DNA of 6,187 nt, taken from NCBI GenBank assembly GCA_002376965.1, contig DFOV01000195.1, positions 1-6,187 of the forward strand, given 5' to 3'. This DNA is from Gammaproteobacteria bacterium UBA3532. Its GTDB lineage: Bacteria > Pseudomonadota > Gammaproteobacteria > Enterobacterales > UBA3532. The translations under genes and the position numbers were made by a program. Below, in pieces: positions 1 through 6,187 of the stretch (within the stretch, counting starts at the first letter, position 1; every line of letters starts with the position of its first letter). The notes under the pieces were generated by a model. That model worked only from the letters and a program-made list of their open reading frames with translations, had not been told where the DNA came from and did no database searches.

Positions 1-734
1 TACATTTCACCTGGCTTATCATTGATGCCTATGTAGTTATTCAGAGATTTTGACATTTTATTGATGCCGTCAGTCCCTTCAAGAATGGGCATCATAACCA
101 GAGTTTGAGGTCTGATGCCTCTCTGTTTTTGCAATTCCCGCCCTACAAGCAAATTAAACTTCTGATCGGTACCGCCCAGTTCAATATCGGACTTCAGCGC
201 GACGGAATCATACCCTTGAATCAATGGGTACAGAAATTCATGGATAGCGATACTTTCACCAGAGCGGTAACGCTTCTTAAAATCATCTCGTTCTAACATT
301 CTGGCTACATTATAGCTACCAGCCAATTGAATCATATCACTGGCATCTAGCTTGGACATCCACTCAGAGTTGAAAACAACTTTAGTCTTATTGGGATCTA
401 AGATCTTAAATACCTGCTCTTTATAGGTGGCGGCATTTATTTCCACCTGCTCTTTGGTCAATGGAGGTCTGGTTGCGCTTTTTCCGGTCGGATCACCGAT
501 CATGCCAGTGAAATCGCCTATCAGAAACAGAATTTCATGTCCTAACTCCTGTAACTGTCTTAACTTATTTATGAGTACGGTATGACCCAGGTGCAAATCA
601 GGTGCAGTAGGATCAAAGCCAGCTTTAACTCGTAGCGCTCGTCCTTCTTTTAACTTTTCAACCAACTCATCCTCTAAGAGGATCTCTTCCGCCCCACGCC
701 TTATGATCGCAAGAGTAGTATCAATATCTGACAT
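1..734 (-). CDS. tyrS: Tyrosyl-tRNA synthetase, N-terminal part (3' end cut by window edge)
   Basis: This cytoplasmic class I aminoacyl-tRNA synthetase joins tyrosine to tRNA-Tyr using ATP. I translated the minus strand from the ATG at 734-732: 244 complete codons run without a stop to the left edge. Visible landmarks are the HIGH-type motif HLGH at residues 48-51 inside [28 protein letters not shown] at 72-86, QGYDS at 173-177 and GGTDQ at 187-191 (tyrosine pocket), and KMSKS at 226-230. The opening and the [16 protein letters not shown] signature resemble the roughly 400-residue TyrRS branch (Haemophilus TyrS, Pseudomonas TyrZ) more than the E. coli form. If so, about 150 C-terminal residues, including the anticodon-binding region and S4-like RNA-binding domain, lie outside the window. 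The start is supported by AGAAGG nine bases upstream. The gene is divergent from rsmE. The truncation is an edge effect, with no sign of a broken gene. Confidence 0.96.
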   Translation of the reverse strand, partial: MSDIDTTLAIIRRGAEEILLEDELVEKLKEGRALRVKAGFDPTAPDLHLGHTVLINKLRQLQELGHEILFLIGDFTGMIGDPTGKSATRPPLTKEQVEINAATYKEQVFKILDPNKTKVVFNSEWMSKLDASDMIQLAGSYNVARMLERDDFKKRYRSGESIAIHEFLYPLIQGYDSVALKSDIELGGTDQKFNLLVGRELQKQRGIRPQTLVMMPILEGTDGINKMSKSLNNYIGINDKPGEM

Positions 735-743
735 AACCCAAAA

Positions 744-749
744 CCTTCT
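744..749 (-). promoter_or_regulatory. Ribosome binding site of tyrS
   Basis: On the minus strand these bases read AGAAGG, a near-consensus Shine-Dalgarno sequence. It lies nine bases before the tyrS ATG at 734-732 and fixes that start. Confidence 0.8.
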
Positions 750-775
750 CTTTCACTGCAAATTTAGTGGTCGAA

Positions 776-781
776 ATTATA
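776..781 (-). promoter_or_regulatory. Candidate -10 element of the tyrS promoter
   Basis: On the minus strand these bases read TATAAT, a perfect sigma-70 -10 hexamer, in an AT-rich tract (774-800) about 42 bases before the tyrS start. I could not find a convincing -35 hexamer at 16-19 bases spacing (the best positions read CGCATT or TCGCAT), nor a TGn extended -10. It may be a weak or activator-dependent promoter, or the hexamer may be a chance product of AT richness. Confidence 0.45.
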
Positions 782-835
782 TACTTATATACCTTTAAAA
801 TGCGACTAAAGTGGGAATATTGATAGTTCGGCATT

Positions 836-863
836 TTGACTTTAGCCAGACCAAGATTATCAT
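836..863 (+). promoter_or_regulatory. Candidate sigma-70 promoter of rsmE
   Basis: TTGACT at 836-841 (five of six to TTGACA) is followed after 16 bases by TATCAT at 858-863 (five of six to TATAAT). Transcription would start near 870, leaving a leader of about 30 bases before the rsmE ATG at 900. Position, strand and both hexamers fit. It is inferred from sequence only. Confidence 0.6.
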
Positions 864-882
864 AGCCAGAATCATTCATCAT

Positions 883-887
883 AAGGG
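883..887 (+). promoter_or_regulatory. Probable ribosome binding site of rsmE
   Basis: AAGGG is the only purine-rich Shine-Dalgarno-like stretch before the rsmE ATG. Its 12-base spacing is longer than usual. An in-frame stop (TAA, 882-884), with no other usual start codon between it and 900, rules out a longer protein, so the ATG at 900 stands despite the spacing. Confidence 0.5.
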
Positions 888-899
888 CTAATTAAATCC

Positions 900-1643
900 A
901 TGCGTGTAATCAGAGTTTATCACCCAGACCCTATTCAAATGCATAGAGATATTTTGCTTGGCAAGGCTGCTACCCACCACTTGGTCAACGTATTGCGTAT
1001 AAAAGCCAAGCAAAATATCTGCTTATTTAATGGCGATGGAAAGAATTATTTGGGCCATATAACAAAGGTTGATAAACGTGCCATTTCGGTAAAAGTAACC
1101 GATGTCTCCGAAAATCATTCTGAGAGCCCGCTGCAAATAAGATTAGTACAAGCCGTATCTCGTGGCGATAAAATGGACTATACCTTGCAGAAAGCTATTG
1201 AGCTGGGGGTTACTGAAATTTGTCCAGTGGTATCTGAGCGCTGTGGTGTAAGACTTTCTGCTGAACGCTGGGCCAAAAAAGAAGTGCACTGGCAACACAT
1301 CATTATCAGCGCATGCGAACAATCAGGACGAAGTACTATACCTACAATGCATCCCGTTTGCTCCCTGGAAGATTACATGGAAAACTTCGATAAAGACGGA
1401 TTCCCACATATAGCGCTTAGCCCAAGAGGCTCTGAAAAATTAACCGAGTTATCATTGAGTAACCAGAAGCATATCGGCATATTCATTGGCCCTGAAGGCG
1501 GTTTTAGCGACGCAGAAGAAAAACAACTATCTTCACTACCCTATTCGAAAACTATTTCGTTCGGCCCACGAATTTTGCGAACTGAGACAGCGGGCCTAGC
1601 GATACTCAGTGCAATACAAACAATCTATGGTGATACAAATTAG
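900..1643 (+). CDS. rsmE: 16S rRNA (uracil(1498)-N(3))-methyltransferase RsmE
   Basis: RsmE uses S-adenosylmethionine to methylate N3 of U1498 in helix 44 of 16S rRNA, acting on the assembled small subunit in the cytoplasm. The 247-residue product matches the usual length of about 240-250. An N-terminal PUA-like RNA-binding region (about residues 1-75) opens with MRVIRVYHPD, the typical RsmE beginning, which also confirms the start. The C-terminal SPOUT methyltransferase domain (about 76-245) shows SRGDKMDYTLQKAIELG at 87-103, ACEQSGR at 138-144, GPEGGFSDAEE at 197-207 and the cofactor-knot signature FGPRILRTETA at 221-231. The gene has its own promoter candidate just upstream, is divergent from tyrS, and ends three bases from the stop of convergent chpC. 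In Pseudomonas aeruginosa, as I recall, rsmE also sits beside the chp genes, so this adjacency seems conserved, though I see no functional link to chemosensing. Confidence 0.96.
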   Translation: MRVIRVYHPDPIQMHRDILLGKAATHHLVNVLRIKAKQNICLFNGDGKNYLGHITKVDKRAISVKVTDVSENHSESPLQIRLVQAVSRGDKMDYTLQKAIELGVTEICPVVSERCGVRLSAERWAKKEVHWQHIIISACEQSGRSTIPTMHPVCSLEDYMENFDKDGFPHIALSPRGSEKLTELSLSNQKHIGIFIGPEGGFSDAEEKQLSSLPYSKTISFGPRILRTETAGLAILSAIQTIYGDTN

Positions 1644-1646
1644 TAA

Positions 1647-2096
1647 TCAAGCAAGCATGGTCACTGCTTTTTGCTCAAGTTTATCGAGATTAGGAATTCG
1701 ATAAACCTCGCCCTGATACCTAACCAATGATTTATCATAATCGCTTCCTTCCTCATCAGCGATTGAAATATCTTTCGAATTCAACTTGGTTAGCCTGGGA
1801 ATGCCACAAACGAGAATAGCGACAAATTGGCAACGAGCATTATCACTTGGCGTATTCAAGATAGCGACATGAGAACCCGATATATCTTTGATATCTGTAT
1901 CAACCAAGGCATCATATATAATCAACGGTACATCCACACCACGCCACTTAAACATCCCGCCGTTCCAACGGTTCGCGCTGTCATAGCTGATATCCTCTTC
2001 TAACGTAACAAGCTCCGCCATGGCAACATTAGGTAAGAGCAACGCATTGTTCTGAATTGGTATTATTAAGCTGGAAATATCTACATTATCAGTCAT
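1647..2096 (-). CDS. chpC: ChpC-like CheW-domain adaptor protein
   Basis: This 149-residue protein is a single CheW-like domain. CheW proteins are small SH3-like scaffolds that dock the histidine kinase onto chemoreceptors at the inner face of the membrane. The N-terminal strands carry LIIPIQNNALLLPNVAMAEL (residues 10-29). The typical CheW core follows as FKWRGVDVPLIIYDAL (49-64), and a C-terminal strand region ends in RYQGEVYRIPNLDKL (126-140). No signal peptide or membrane segment is visible. The ATG directly follows the chpB stop (TAAATG), with AGGGA eight bases upstream, so translational coupling to chpB is likely. The symbol rests on position (after a CheB-like gene, next to rsmE) as well as the domain, since single CheW domains alone cannot tell ChpC from PilI. 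In Pseudomonas ChpC is thought to link additional receptors to ChpA; whether that holds here is inference. Confidence 0.85.
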   Translation of the reverse strand: MTDNVDISSLIIPIQNNALLLPNVAMAELVTLEEDISYDSANRWNGGMFKWRGVDVPLIIYDALVDTDIKDISGSHVAILNTPSDNARCQFVAILVCGIPRLTKLNSKDISIADEEGSDYDKSLVRYQGEVYRIPNLDKLEQKAVTMLA

Positions 2097-3092
2097 TTAG
2101 TTTATCCCTACCGTCATTAGAGGATCGCTATTTAGTGCTCTGGCCAGATCTTCAGGAGAAGCTTCATGGGTTACTCGTCCTGTAGCCAACGCGGCCTCAG
2201 GCATACTTGAGCATAAGCATGTAGCTTTACTCTGTACCCAAACATTGCCACCATTGTCCGCTAGAAAGCGGCTACCTGCTGCTCCATCTGTATCCATGCC
2301 ACTGAATATAATCAGCATAGCAGATTTTCCATAGCTGTTACTTACTTCCACGATAACCTGGTTAATATTAGGGCGATATGGTGCATCCCAAGGCTCATCT
2401 TCTTCGACAATAGTATTTCGACCTACTAGACGAAAGCGATTCTCGGGTGAAACGAAATATAAGTCATTCGCTTTTAACTGGTGTAGCTTTGCCCCACTTA
2501 CGATATTGAAAGGGGTTTCGCGACGTAAGCTTTCAGACAACGCTTTATACCCTCCCGGATCGATATGCTGGGCTAGTATTATCGCTCGATAGCGGTTCGG
2601 CTCTAATGCTTTTAAAAACTCTGTGACCGCATCTGGCCCACCAAAAGAAGAGCCTAAGATCAAAACTGTTTTGCAGTTAGCTCTAGCAACCGAATATTTC
2701 AAACCAGCTCCAGCAAAACCATCAATGATCGGTTCCGCCTCTACACTTTCCCGCTCATCCTTAGGCGACTTGGCAATTTTTTTGTCGAGCTTGGCACGAA
2801 TAGACAAACTCCATTTCCGAGCTAGGGCGATGAAGTCAACGCCTCCATCCTCCTGCTCCACATAGAGTGCTGGTGTTTTCGCCTTGGCAAATATATCATC
2901 CAATTCATGCCGGTAGTTTGGGGCCATTACCACTAGCCATGCATTAACAGTAGACATTTCTAATCTTGCAGCACTAACTTGTGCATAATCTAAAGAAATT
3001 GCGACACTAACATCTTCAGGAATAAAAGCTTGTTTCAGCTCGTCGCGATGCGCTTGACTGCCTCCTACCACTCCAATTCTTATACGCTGCAT
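2097..3092 (-). CDS. chpB: ChpB-like protein-glutamate methylesterase with degenerate receiver domain
   Basis: CheB-type methylesterases remove methyl groups from chemoreceptor glutamates in the adaptation branch of chemosensory systems. Counting from the TTG at 3095 (332 residues), the C-terminal domain (about 142-325) has the full catalytic set: nucleophile Ser150 in GSSFGG, His177 in LAQHIDPG, and Asp270 in GMDTDGAAG, plus SMPEAA at 297-302. The N-terminal region (about 4-80) alternates strands and helices like a receiver, but the acidic pair is replaced (VVGGS, residues 9-13) and the strand that should carry the phospho-acceptor reads WLVVMAPN without Asp, so phosphorylation control there is unlikely. 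A charged linker (about 100-125) joins the halves. I annotate the ATG at 3092; the TTG one codon earlier is an alternative start with better spacing from a weak GAG ribosome site. It follows chpA by about 31 bases and its TAA abuts the chpC ATG. Confidence 0.88.
   Translation of the reverse strand: MQRIRIGVVGGSQAHRDELKQAFIPEDVSVAISLDYAQVSAARLEMSTVNAWLVVMAPNYRHELDDIFAKAKTPALYVEQEDGGVDFIALARKWSLSIRAKLDKKIAKSPKDERESVEAEPIIDGFAGAGLKYSVARANCKTVLILGSSFGGPDAVTEFLKALEPNRYRAIILAQHIDPGGYKALSESLRRETPFNIVSGAKLHQLKANDLYFVSPENRFRLVGRNTIVEEDEPWDAPYRPNINQVIVEVSNSYGKSAMLIIFSGMDTDGAAGSRFLADNGGNVWVQSKATCLCSSMPEAALATGRVTHEASPEDLARALNSDPLMTVGIN
2105..2109 (-). promoter_or_regulatory. Ribosome binding site of chpC inside the chpB 3' end
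   Basis: On the minus strand these bases read AGGGA, eight bases before the chpC ATG (2096-2094). The site lies within the last codons of chpB, which fits translation of chpC by ribosomes finishing chpB. Confidence 0.65.
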
Positions 3093-3123
3093 CAAACATC
3101 ACACTCGAGTAATGGCCGAAGCG

Positions 3124-6100
3124 CTAATTAGTGAATTCTTGAATTCTTTCAAGCAATTCGACCTCATGGAACGGTTTACCCATGTAGTGATTGACTCCAA
3201 TCGTCGTAGCCCGATCTCGATGCTTTTCACCGGTTCTGGAGGTAATCATAATGATAGGCGTGTCTTTTAAGCGCTCATCATGCCGTACAAAACTGGCCAA
3301 CTCAAAGCCATCCATTCGCGGCATTTCGATGTCGAGTAACATAACATCTGGTGTATTTTCATGAAGAAGATTCACGGCATCAACCCCATCTTTAGCCGCA
3401 ATAACACGGTAATTATGACGTTCAAGCAGCCTGGTCGTAACTTTACGTACGGTAATGGAGTCATCCACGACCATAACCAGTGGGATGTGCTCTTCAACCG
3501 CGACAACCTCTTCAGATTCGGATTCGTCATCGCCAATTGCATCAGCGCGTCTCAACATCGCGGCCAAATCAAGAATAAGGACAATGCTACCGTCACCAAG
3601 TATGGTTGCTCCCGACAGACCGGTCACAGTACTTAGCTGTGCTCCAACCGACTTAACGGTAATTTCGCGGCTGCCTAGTACGTCATCAGCATAAACTGCG
3701 ACAGGATGGTCAGCTCCATGCATTAGCAAGACAGGGATTGGCTTTTTCAGCTTATCAAAGTCCATTTTTGCCCCATCGCCAACCATACTTCCAAGGTAAA
3801 CCAGCTTATAATCAATGCCCGCATAATTGAGCGTTGGATTATTGGTTTGATAATAAGCCTCAAGCTCGGCAGGATGCAATCGCACAATACCGGCAATGTT
3901 TGTTAGTGGTACGGCATAAACGTCTTCTAATGACTTGATTAATAAGGCGTGATTCACCGACACAGTAAATGGTAGTCGAATAGTGAAGGTAGTACCCTTA
4001 CCCTGCTCCGAGTCGATATCTATGGTGCCACCCAGCTGTTTAATCTCACTATGAACGACATCCATGCCGACACCACGACCGGAAATTTGAGTCACAGCCT
4101 GAGCGGTACTAAACCCGGACTCAAATATCATGTGATAAAGCTCTTTCTCGGTCAGATTGGATGACTTGTTAATTAGGCCGCGTTCAATAGCCTTCTTCCT
4201 TATGGCTTCAAGGTTTAACCCCTTACCATCATCGGTAAGAAGTACGACAATGTCGCCACCTTCACGGAATAATTTCAGACCAACATGGCCTTTGGCAGGC
4301 TTTCCGACCTTTTTACGATCCGGTGTATCCTCTAACCCATGATCTATCGCGTTTCGTATCATGTGCTCAAGAGGAGCTACCAAACGCTCAAGTACCGTTC
4401 GGTCCATTTCACCATCTGCCGAGATGGCAAGATCGACACCTTTCTTAAGTTCACCACCAATTTGGCGAACCATACGGCGTAGTCTCGGCACGATACTAGA
4501 GAATGGCACCATTCGGGCCCGCATCAAACCTTCTTGCAACTCTGTATTTACCCGTGCTTGCTGGAGTAACAGTGTTTCTGAATCTCCATTAGCATTACTC
4601 AAGGTCTCACGAATACTTAATAAGTCGTTGGCACTTTCACTCAGGCTTCGGCTAAGCTGATGCAATTGCGAGTATCGATCCATTTCCAATGGGTCGAAGT
4701 CCTCATATTCATCATCCACCATTTCCTGACGATGGCTTGAGATAATCTGAGACTCAAGCTCAATTTCCATTCGTCTCAAGAGTTCACGCAATCTCTCGAT
4801 GGTTGCACTCATATCGTTCAAACTGAAACCGATACGATTGACCTGCTGCTCCATCCGCGCGCGACCAATACTTGTCTCACCAGCCAAGTTAACAAGGTTT
4901 TCAAGTAGATCTGCTTTAACGCGTATAAACTCTTGGCTTTGTTTACGAGATTTTTCGGCCTCGACTTCAGCATCATCGAAATCGAATGCCATTTTAACAA
5001 CGCGCTCTATCTGTGCATCGTCGGTAAGCTCAGCCACCTCGCCTTCTGAACGAGCAGCACTTTTATCTACTTCGAGCTTGGCCAAAAGCCCAGAATTCCA
5101 ACGTTGAGCCCGCTTTTCTTCCGCTAAATCAAGCAGTTCGCTCAGCTCTTCATTAACCTCATCGGCAATTTCCAAGACAGAATCACTGACAGGCTTTTTG
5201 TTACCGACAAAAGAAATCAACAAGTTTTCCAAGCCGTGGGTCATGACCGCCATGGCACCAAGATTAGCCAAACGCGCTCCACCTTTCAGTGTATGCAAGT
5301 GGCGCATTAAATTGCCTAACGTCTCTGAATTAGCGGTATCGACAGATAGCTGTTGAATCGTTTCACCGATAGTATCAATAAGATCGCGCGCTTCCGTTCC
5401 ATAGACCTGAAGGATTTCTTCCGTTGCTTCATCCAAAGCCAGAGCTTCGACTTTAAACTCAACCGCCAGTTCAGGCTCTGGTGCCTCTTCAGGTATATCA
5501 ACCTGCTCTGAAACCTCAGTGACTTCATAATCGGGCTCAACAACCTTCGGCTCTGGTTGCTCCACAACCTCAGAGGATTCATCAGCCACATCCTCTACAA
5601 CAGGCTCAATGGTAACATCTCCAACACCCGCTTCTTCGGTAGCGGCTTCACTAGAAATATCCAATAGCGATAGCGGCTCTTCGCGTAAAATAGAGACCAA
5701 TGCCTCAGAATATTCACAGCGGCTATCAGATTTGATTTGGTCAATCATCCGCACCAGCTCATCCTGAGCGTATAGGATGGCATTTATAAGAGGCTCGGTT
5801 ACATCCGTTCTTCCTTGACCGATAGCCTCATAGATATCTTCAAGCGCATGCGCTAAGTCACCGACCGGCATTAATCCACTTAGGCGTGAACTACCTTTGA
5901 TAGTATGCAGGTGACGCTGTAGTTCTTTAACTACTGATAAATCTTTATTGTTGTCGCGCCATGATTCCACCAACTCACCGGCGTTATCAAACACTTCCTC
6001 GGCTTCTTCCAGGAAGATTTCTAAAATTTCATCATCTACATCATCACCAACTTCAAACGTCGAATAGGCTAACTGAACGCCACCTGAAGAAGCTTGCGTT

Positions 6101-6187
6101 TCCCCTTCTGCGATGGTTTCGGGCTGCGGTGGTACGTCGGAAACGGCTTCACTAGGCTCGACCTCAACAGGTACTTCTTCAACAGGT
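3124..6187 (-). CDS. chpA: ChpA-like hybrid chemotaxis histidine kinase, C-terminal 1020 residues (5' end cut by window edge)
   Basis: CheA-type kinase of a Pil-Chp system; it phosphorylates itself with ATP and passes phosphate to response regulators. The frame is open to the right edge, so the first start-like codon (GTG, 5994) is internal. Numbering from the edge: HPt domain with phospho-His94 (HTIKGSS); acidic Glu/Val/Pro-rich linker, about 175-245; second HPt with His298 (HTLKGGA); dimerisation region about 415-570 with the FDPLEMDRYS segment; ATPase domain with N box HMIRNAIDHG (Asn612), G1 DDGKG (652-656), F box FESGFST (688-694) and G2 SGRGVGMD (702-709); CheW-like domain about 740-880; C-terminal receiver with Asp908/Asp909, phospho-acceptor Asp952 in LLDIEMP, Thr982 and Lys1004. 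All catalytic positions look intact. Pseudomonas ChpA is about 2,470 residues with eight phosphotransfer-type domains, so more may lie upstream. PilL is the alternative name; the chpB-chpC-rsmE context favours ChpA. Confidence 0.94.
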   Translation of the reverse strand, partial: PVEEVPVEVEPSEAVSDVPPQPETIAEGETQASSGGVQLAYSTFEVGDDVDDEILEIFLEEAEEVFDNAGELVESWRDNNKDLSVVKELQRHLHTIKGSSRLSGLMPVGDLAHALEDIYEAIGQGRTDVTEPLINAILYAQDELVRMIDQIKSDSRCEYSEALVSILREEPLSLLDISSEAATEEAGVGDVTIEPVVEDVADESSEVVEQPEPKVVEPDYEVTEVSEQVDIPEEAPEPELAVEFKVEALALDEATEEILQVYGTEARDLIDTIGETIQQLSVDTANSETLGNLMRHLHTLKGGARLANLGAMAVMTHGLENLLISFVGNKKPVSDSVLEIADEVNEELSELLDLAEEKRAQRWNSGLLAKLEVDKSAARSEGEVAELTDDAQIERVVKMAFDFDDAEVEAEKSRKQSQEFIRVKADLLENLVNLAGETSIGRARMEQQVNRIGFSLNDMSATIERLRELLRRMEIELESQIISSHRQEMVDDEYEDFDPLEMDRYSQLHQLSRSLSESANDLLSIRETLSNANGDSETLLLQQARVNTELQEGLMRARMVPFSSIVPRLRRMVRQIGGELKKGVDLAISADGEMDRTVLERLVAPLEHMIRNAIDHGLEDTPDRKKVGKPAKGHVGLKLFREGGDIVVLLTDDGKGLNLEAIRKKAIERGLINKSSNLTEKELYHMIFESGFSTAQAVTQISGRGVGMDVVHSEIKQLGGTIDIDSEQGKGTTFTIRLPFTVSVNHALLIKSLEDVYAVPLTNIAGIVRLHPAELEAYYQTNNPTLNYAGIDYKLVYLGSMVGDGAKMDFDKLKKPIPVLLMHGADHPVAVYADDVLGSREITVKSVGAQLSTVTGLSGATILGDGSIVLILDLAAMLRRADAIGDDESESEEVVAVEEHIPLVMVVDDSITVRKVTTRLLERHNYRVIAAKDGVDAVNLLHENTPDVMLLDIEMPRMDGFELASFVRHDERLKDTPIIMITSRTGEKHRDRATTIGVNHYMGKPFHEVELLERIQEFTN

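Noticed and set aside
105..296. Plus-strand ORF of 63 codons.
   Set aside because: It lies antisense within tyrS, whose translation has all the synthetase motifs; the ORF protein has no recognisable feature.
1653..1672. Possible Rho-independent terminator for rsmE: 5-bp stem AAGCA/TGCTT with a 7-base loop and a short T run.
   Set aside because: The stem is short with only two GC pairs, part of the T run is used in the stem, and it lies in chpC codons; it is too weak to call.
3133..3148. Perfect tandem 8-base repeat GAATTCTT.
   Set aside because: It sits in the last codons of chpA, has only two copies, and fits the encoded ERIQEF; most likely chance.
3361..5107. Several plus-strand ORFs of 61-102 codons opposite chpA, plus one at 2623-2865 opposite chpB.
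   Set aside because: Serine/arginine-rich products are typical of antisense shadows of Glu- and Leu-rich coding DNA. They lack ribosome sites and domain signatures, and the minus-strand frames are clearly the genes.
4818..5591. Minus-strand ORFs of 60 and 91 codons in another frame of chpA.
   Set aside because: They overlap chpA on the same strand in a shifted frame and give low-complexity Lys/Arg/Ser/Leu-rich proteins. The chpA frame is continuous there, so no frameshift is implied.
5992..5994. GTG at 5994 as the chpA start.
   Set aside because: The frame stays open for 64 more codons to the window edge and these encode the beginning of an HPt helix, so the GTG is an internal valine.
5961..6155. 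Plus-strand ORF of 64 codons near the right edge.
   Set aside because: It is opposite the continuing chpA frame, which I translated open to position 6186; its His/Arg-rich product looks like a shadow.

Overview
The window looks like chromosomal DNA of a gammaproteobacterium with type IV pili, probably a relative of Pseudomonas or of the marine cellvibrio-like groups. The grounds are an rsmE gene next to a Chp-type chemosensory cluster, as I recall in Pseudomonas aeruginosa, and a moderate, AT-leaning base composition judged by eye. The sequence alone does not support a genus. Coding density is very high and no stretch over 300 bases lacks a gene. I see no tRNA, rRNA, CRISPR array, insertion sequence or attachment site.

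Layout: (1) positions 1-734, minus strand, hold the N-terminal part of tyrosyl-tRNA synthetase (tyrS), cut by the left edge just after its KMSKS motif. (2) A 165-base divergent intergenic region (735-899) carries a good promoter candidate for rsmE on the plus strand and a perfect -10 hexamer plus ribosome site for tyrS on the minus strand. (3) rsmE (900-1643, plus) encodes the 16S rRNA U1498 methyltransferase. (4) Convergent with it, only three bases away, are three minus-strand genes whose transcription order is chpA, chpB, chpC. chpC (1647-2096) encodes a CheW-like adaptor, chpB (2097-3092) a CheB-like methylesterase, and chpA (3124-6187) a large CheA-type hybrid kinase whose 5' part lies beyond the right edge.

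The two halves have different jobs. tyrS and rsmE are translation housekeeping genes. chpA-chpB-chpC form the distal end of a Pil-Chp type chemosensory operon, which in known relatives controls twitching motility, surface sensing and cAMP. ChpA autophosphorylates on histidines in several HPt domains and passes phosphate to its own receiver and to PilG/PilH-like regulators. ChpC-type adaptors couple kinase to receptor, and ChpB demethylates the receptor. The upstream partners (pilG, pilH, pilI, pilJ) are not in the window; by analogy they would lie past the right edge.

I found no convincing previously undescribed system. The most notable points are the N-terminal receiver-like domain of ChpB, which has lost its acidic pair and phospho-acceptor, the 3-base convergent junction of rsmE and chpC, and the layout in which tyrS flanks rsmE.
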